Source: Thiorhodovibrio winogradskyi
GTDB taxonomy: Bacteria; Pseudomonadota; Gammaproteobacteria; Chromatiales; Chromatiaceae
DNA length: 64,000 nt
Reading direction: 5' to 3'
NCBI RefSeq assembly: GCF_036208045.1
Contig: NZ_CP121472.1
Location: forward strand, 1,561,531 to 1,625,530
A program made the position numbers and the translations under genes. The notes under the pieces were generated by a model that made no database searches, was not told where the DNA came from, and saw only the letters and a list, made by a program, of their open reading frames with translations. Positions 60,030-64,000 of the stretch are shown here, piece by piece; position 1 is the stretch's first letter, and every line of letters starts with the position of its first letter.

Positions 60030-61325
60030 ATGATCAACGAGACGATCACCATTACCAACAATATCGATGGCAGCTGTCACGAGTATCCGCTCAAGCAGGG
60101 AACTCTCGGACCGCCGGCGGTCGATATCTCCTCGCTGTATCGCGATGCTGGGTTCTTCACCTATGACCCTGGCTTCATGGCAACCGCCAGTTGCCACAGT
60201 GCCATTACCTTTATCGATGGCGAAAAGGGTGTGTTGCTGTATCGCGGCTATCCGATCGAGCAACTGGCCACCAAGGCGAGCTTTTTGGAGGTGGCCTATC
60301 TCCTCTTCTACGGCAATTTGCCGAGCGAGCAGGAGCTTGATGACTTTGAAGGGGTGATCATGCAGCACACCATGCTGAATGAAAATCTCAAGAGCTTTTT
60401 GGATGGCTTTCGCTACGACGCACACCCCATGGCCGTGCTCTGTGGTGTGGTTGGCTCACTGTCGGCTTTCTATCATGACTCCATTGACGTACATGATCCG
60501 CGCTACCGCGAAGTCTCGGCGCATCGCCTGATCGCCAAGATTCCGACGATCGCGGCCGCGACCTACAAGCACAATGTTGGCGAGCCCATCATGTACCCAC
60601 GCAATGATCTACGTTATTGCGCCAACTTCCTCTACATGATGTTCGCCACTCCTTGCGCTGACTATGAGCCGCGGTTGATCGCTGAGAAAGCGCTCAATTT
60701 GCTGTTTATTTTGCATGCCGATCATGAGCAGAATGCTAGCACCTCCACCGTGCGGCTAGCGGGTAGTTCCGGGGCCAATCCCTTTGCCTGTATTGCCGCC
60801 GGCGTGGCGTCGCTTTGGGGCCCAGCACACGGCGGCGCGAATGAGGCGGTGTTGGATATGCTGGCTGAAATTGGCAGTGTGGAGAATGTCGCCAAGTTCA
60901 TCGAGAAAGCCAAGGACAAGGATGATCCCTTTCGGCTCATGGGCTTCGGTCATCGGGTGTACAAAAATTACGATCCGCGCGCCAAGATCATCCGTGAGGT
61001 CTGTCATCAAGTCCTGGAGGAATTAGCGGATGCGAAAAATCCGCTCTTTGATTTGGCATTGGAGCTTGAGCGCATCGCGCTGGAGGATGAATACTTCGTT
61101 GAGCGCAAGCTGTACCCGAATGTGGATTTCTATTCCGGCATTATTTATCAGGCGTTGGGCATTCCGCGCAATATGTTTACAGTGATGTTTGCCCTGGCGC
61201 GCACTGTTGGTTGGGTGTCTCACTGGGCGGAGATGATGAGCGAGCCGAGCATGCGCATCGGTCGACCGCGGCAGATCTATCACGGCCCGCAGGTCCGCGA
61301 TTATGTGCCCATCTCGAAGCGCTGA
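60030..61325 (+). CDS. gltA: Citrate synthase
   Basis: A 431-residue type II (gram-negative) citrate synthase that condenses acetyl-CoA and oxaloacetate. Signatures include [20 protein letters not shown], catalytic His regions [20 protein letters not shown] and [14 protein letters not shown], the aspartate block [15 protein letters not shown], and the end [13 protein letters not shown]. The start is the ATG at 60030 after AAGGAG. Length is normal. It is followed after 48 bp by yebG. Confidence 0.97.
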   Translation: MINETITITNNIDGSCHEYPLKQGTLGPPAVDISSLYRDAGFFTYDPGFMATASCHSAITFIDGEKGVLLYRGYPIEQLATKASFLEVAYLLFYGNLPSEQELDDFEGVIMQHTMLNENLKSFLDGFRYDAHPMAVLCGVVGSLSAFYHDSIDVHDPRYREVSAHRLIAKIPTIAAATYKHNVGEPIMYPRNDLRYCANFLYMMFATPCADYEPRLIAEKALNLLFILHADHEQNASTSTVRLAGSSGANPFACIAAGVASLWGPAHGGANEAVLDMLAEIGSVENVAKFIEKAKDKDDPFRLMGFGHRVYKNYDPRAKIIREVCHQVLEELADAKNPLFDLALELERIALEDEYFVERKLYPNVDFYSGIIYQALGIPRNMFTVMFALARTVGWVSHWAEMMSEPSMRIGRPRQIYHGPQVRDYVPISKR

Positions 61326-61373
61326 GACGAACCGACAAGGTTGAAGCTAAAGCATTGACCGGGAGAATCGACT

Positions 61374-61736
61374 GTGATTGAAATTGAATACATCGTAAAA
61401 GACAACCAGGGGGTTGAGCGCTTGCGGACAGCGGACAAAAAAGAAGCGGATGCCTACGATAAGGCATTGGAGGTCGCTGATCGACTCGGGCAGTGGCTGC
61501 GTGATGAACAGGTGGTGCCCAAACTGGCTGACGAGGATTTGGAGGAACTGACAATCCATCTGGCGCGCAATGCTCGCGTGGTGGAGCGCATCCTCAAGGG
61601 TAAGGAGACCGAACCAGCCATGCGACGCTCCGCCAATGCCACCGGGAGCCAGTCTCCGGCGAACGATCAGGACCATGATGGAAAAGAGGGCCCCAACTCC
61701 AGCGCCGATGTTCGTCCACTGAAAGCCACTGGCTGA
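61374..61736 (+). CDS. yebG: YebG-family DNA-damage-inducible protein
   Basis: A 120-residue YebG homologue (EYIVKDNQGVERLRTADKKE, ADAYDKALEVADRLGQWL). In E. coli yebG is an SOS gene of unknown function. The first ~80 residues match the family; the C-terminal ~40 residues are low-complexity (SANATGSQSPANDQDHDGKE) and longer than in E. coli. The start is a GTG with GGGAG upstream. I do not see a clear LexA box in the short gltA-yebG gap. Confidence 0.85.
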   Translation: MIEIEYIVKDNQGVERLRTADKKEADAYDKALEVADRLGQWLRDEQVVPKLADEDLEELTIHLARNARVVERILKGKETEPAMRRSANATGSQSPANDQDHDGKEGPNSSADVRPLKATG

Positions 61737-62174
61737 AGCGATAATGCAACTCGGCTAAATCGAATTCACTAATGAAGAGCACCGACGCAGTGGTTCGGGA
61801 GGCTCAAACATGAGCTTTTCCAGGTAGTACACGTAATCTTTCTTCGGATCGATCAGATCCTGGACGTTCTCTGCCAAGGCATGGGTCCATCATCATCGGG
61901 TTCGCGCTCGGTCTGGGACGCCTATGTCACCACGAAGGGCGCGCCTTGACCAGTCGTGGCACATACCATTACCCATAAGTTCGCCAGTTGCCTCCTGGCT
62001 CCCACGTTCCAGGAATTGAGCCGGAATTGAGCCGGAATTGTGCCGAACAAGCCACCATCACCGCCATCGCCGACGCCGCCACCGCCTCGGCGCTCAAGCC
62101 CGGGATTGCGCTTGTCCCCCATCGCGGGGGGAGGCTAGACTTCGCCCCAGGCCCGCATCCACAGGAGTCCGACC
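61737..62174 (+). other. Intergenic region without identified gene
   Basis: About 440 bp between yebG and the broken Uma2 gene. There is a tandem duplication of AATTGAGCCGG at 62013-62038 and a short GC hairpin near 62115-62135. Apart from these I see no gene, RNA or recognisable element. Confidence 0.45.
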
Positions 62175-62804
62175 ATGTCCTCGCCTGCCTTCGCTCTCCA
62201 CCACCCGTCGCCGCAAACCGCCCCATGGGATAGCGCCCCCGATCTCCCTGCGCCCATCGACCCGCCGGAAGGCACCCCGGTCAGCGAGGAGGACTACTGG
62301 GCCCATTACTACGAGCACGAAAACGGCTACGAATGGAACAATGGCATTCTGGAGGTCAAGCCAGTGTCCGATGTGTTGACCGCTTGGATCTACTAATGGC
62401 TGCTTGGTTTGCTGAGACTCTACCTTCAGGCCGCCGGCGTGCCCGAGTACTACATCATCCATCATGACGCGCGTTGGCTACTGTTCTACCGGCGCAATGC
62501 CCGGGGGCTGTATGAACCCATCCCCTGCGAGGATGGCATCATTCGCTTCGCCGTGGTGCCAGGTTTTCGCTTCCGCCTGGAGGATCTCACCCGCCAGCCG
62601 CATCTGGAGGCGATGATCGAGGATCAGGTCTACGCGCCCTTTGTGCTACCGCGCTGGCAGCGAGACCGGCAGGCGCGCGAGCAAGCCGAACAGCGTGCCG
62701 CCATGGCTGAAGAGCGGGCTGTCGCGGGCGAGCGACTCGCCAAACGAGAGCGCGCCGAGAAAGATGCGCTGCTTGCCGAGTTGACGAGATTGCGCGGCGA
62801 ATAG
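62175..62804 (+). pseudogene. Uma2-family protein, in-frame stop and internal deletion
   Basis: The frame starts MSSPAFALHHPSPQTAPWDS and runs through EDYWAHYYEHENGYEWNNGI to SDVLTAWIY, where TAA (62394-62396) intervenes. It continues in the same frame as WLLGLLRLYLQAAGVPEYYI. The segment from there, with VPEYYIIHHDARWLLFYRRN and a Glu/Arg-rich helical tail, is the usual C-terminal part of this group. The middle of the Uma2 domain with its catalytic acids (PDL and ExLS motifs) is missing between RLYL and AAGV. The stop is plausibly CAA to TAA. Clearly inactive. Confidence 0.8.
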
Positions 62805-62979
62805 GCAGCGGCGGGTGTCTCGCGTATCGGTTGGTTTGGCGATGCCGGCCCGAAGAGAATGAAGTGCATGAAGAGAGTGCAGAAAATATTCGATTCGGAG
62901 AGTAAGCCGGGAACTTGTCCGCGTTTAGGTCAAGGTTTGTTTTCTCTGTTTCCGCCTGGTTTCCCGGCGGTGCCACACT

Positions 62980-63700
62980 ATTTTGACCATGCGCAGCTTC
63001 GTTACCCGGCTCGGAGCAGCAGGACTTGGAGTGTTACACCATCCGGCTCCTAGTTCGGGGCATTCACCAAGGGATAGGCTCTCGCCCTTCAACACAGAAG
63101 GCCCTCCTTCCATCAGACCGCCCATGCTTCTCGCTCTTCGCTCCATTGGTGTGAATTGCTTCGGCTCGCGTTTTCACGCACTTCGTCCTCTCTGTGTAGT
63201 GGCGTGTTGTACCGTCGCAATCCCCCAAACGGCCACTCCTTTGCTCGACCCGCATTACCGGGCATCGTCGCTCATATGAGTGGCTCCGACTTCCAACAGC
63301 CACCGCCGATGTCCTCGTTGATGAGACTTGTTCATCGGTGCCCACTTCCCGCAGACCGGCTGTTGGATCTCCCTGGTTACCAGGTGTTCTCAATGTAAGG
63401 CTCGATCCGGTCTTGGACCCCGGGGAGTATCCATGCCACTGACCATGACGCGACATGCATTGTTGCCTGCCGGGGGGACAAACCCGTCGGCACTCTTCGA
63501 CAAATTCTTTTCGGGGCTCTAGACCTTCAGGTGCGGCTTCACCCGCTACCTTTGCACCTTGCCTGTTTTCGTGCCTACGCATCGACGCGTCAGTTACCCT
63601 TTGCGCCCCAAGGCTCAATACTGAGCTCGCGGCTCACGATTACCCAGGCGGGACTCTAACCCGCTAGAACACGCGGCCTTGCCAGACCGAGCTGGCTCCT
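62980..63700 (-). mobile_element. Probable group II intron remnant without its reverse transcriptase
   Basis: On the minus strand this 700-bp stretch has the look of a bacterial group II intron 5' part: highly structured GC-rich RNA with AAGGTAGCGGGTGAAGCCGC, GGATCGAGCCTTACATTGAG, AACACCTGGTAACCAGGGAG, and near the other end GAACTAGGAGCCGGATGG. It contains a 184-codon open frame (63064-63618) of implausible composition, typical of such RNA-coding DNA. No reverse transcriptase/maturase follows on its 3' side, where the broken Uma2 gene lies. I base this on recalled sequence character and cannot fold it here. Confidence 0.45.
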
Positions 63701-63717
63701 TTAATTCTCCAAAACTA

Positions 63718-63732
63718 TGCACTTTTAGTGCA
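63718..63732 (+). repeat. Subterminal hairpin at the left end of an IS200/IS605 element
   Basis: TGCAC pairs with GTGCA across TTTTA, about 25-40 bp before the transposase coding region. Elements of this family carry such imperfect hairpins at their ends as recognition sites for TnpA. Confidence 0.6.
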
Positions 63733-63755
63733 AGACTTTTCCTAAACTCTCATTC

Positions 63756-64000
63756 ATTAGGTCTTTTCGAAAATCATCACATACACTGCACGACTTGAAG
63801 GTGCATCTGATCTGGATCACGAAATATCGCTCCGCAGTTTTAATAATGGAAGTCGAGCTTAGTATGCGTGAAATTATACGTTATGTTTGCGCATGGCATG
63901 ATATTCAGATTATCAGTGGGGCCGTTAGTAAGGATCATGTGCATTTGTACATCTCATATCCACCAAAATACGCAGTAAGCGATTTGGTTATATGGTTCAA
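63756..64000 (+). CDS. tnpA: IS200/IS605-family transposase TnpA (partial, runs off window)
   Basis: About 81 codons of a Y1 (HUH) transposase that moves single-stranded DNA. Typical text is HTLHDLKVHLIWITKYRSAV, ISGAVSKDHVHLYISYPPKY and VSDLVIW; HVHLY carries the HUH metal-binding pair. The catalytic tyrosine lies beyond the window. No ATG is present at the expected start (IRSFRKSSHT); an ATT or an upstream codon may serve, or the start is damaged. The AT-rich composition differs from the host genes. Confidence 0.85.
   Translation, partial: MRSFRKSSHTLHDLKVHLIWITKYRSAVLIMEVELSMREIIRYVCAWHDIQIISGAVSKDHVHLYISYPPKYAVSDLVIWF

Noticed and set aside
63064-63618. Minus-strand open frame of 184 codons
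   Set aside because: It lies inside highly structured intron-like DNA, and the translation has random-looking composition with many Arg, Cys and Gly and no domain.

Overview
The window is high-GC gammaproteobacterial DNA. The housekeeping genes leuS, lptE, holA, proA, nadD, folD, rpmE, gltA and yebG are of gammaproteobacterial type, and the order leuS-lptE-holA-proA-nadD is a known arrangement in that class. Many Uma2-type genes, RiPP precursors and toxin-antitoxin remnants suggest a large, accessory-rich genome such as that of a purple sulfur bacterium (Chromatiaceae). That placement is inference.

Layout. (1) 1-2250: a small RiPP locus on the minus strand, with two Nif11-type precursors and a radical SAM/SPASM maturase cut by the window edge. 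(2) 2251-7632: a decayed defence module on the minus strand. It holds a frameshifted helicase with a T5orf172-like C-terminus, a Uma2 protein, a PIN toxin-antitoxin pair, an orphan antitoxin and a broken MmeI-like methylase. Copies of a palindromic repeat lie on both sides (2062-2110 and 8195-8269). (3) 8372-20249: a second, larger RiPP cluster. Four translationally coupled genes (toroid-fold protein, unknown, TfuA, YcaO) are followed by a convergent MDR dehydrogenase, a LanM-type synthetase and five tandem nitrile-hydratase-leader precursors. The precursor cores contain no cysteine, and the LanM cyclase half lacks two of its usual zinc-binding motifs. An AraC regulator closes the region. (4) 21972-29431: a broken DUF3782-like gene, an AAA+ ATPase/nuclease-like protein, and a partner-switch operon (STAS protein, periplasmic binding protein with an IPES repeat linker, and a Cache-HAMP-PP2C-HATPase protein). 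(5) 29547-40790: mostly housekeeping genes, with an alpha/beta hydrolase, a GNAT enzyme and a GlgC paralogue that has lost its catalytic motifs. (6) 40849-58875: an island that starts beside a degenerate tRNA-Lys 3' half. It carries a split type I-like methylase, a MNT/HEPN pair, a methylase fragment, HsdS, Fic and then seven further overlapping genes: two unknowns, a 1432-residue P-loop ATPase, NurA-like, HerA, a nuclease-like protein and a Ser/Thr kinase with a repeat-rich tail. (7) 59045-64000: rpmE, gltA, yebG, a broken Uma2 gene, a probable group II intron remnant and the start of an IS200/IS605 transposase.

The two most interesting systems are the RiPP cluster at 8372-20249 and the operon at 41873-58875. 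In the RiPP cluster, cysteine-free substrates match a lanthipeptide synthetase whose cyclase looks disabled, which suggests a dehydrated but uncyclised, possibly thioamidated, proteusin-like product. The operon looks like a multi-gene methylation-linked anti-phage system combining HerA/NurA processing, a large ATPase, a kinase and a Fic enzyme.
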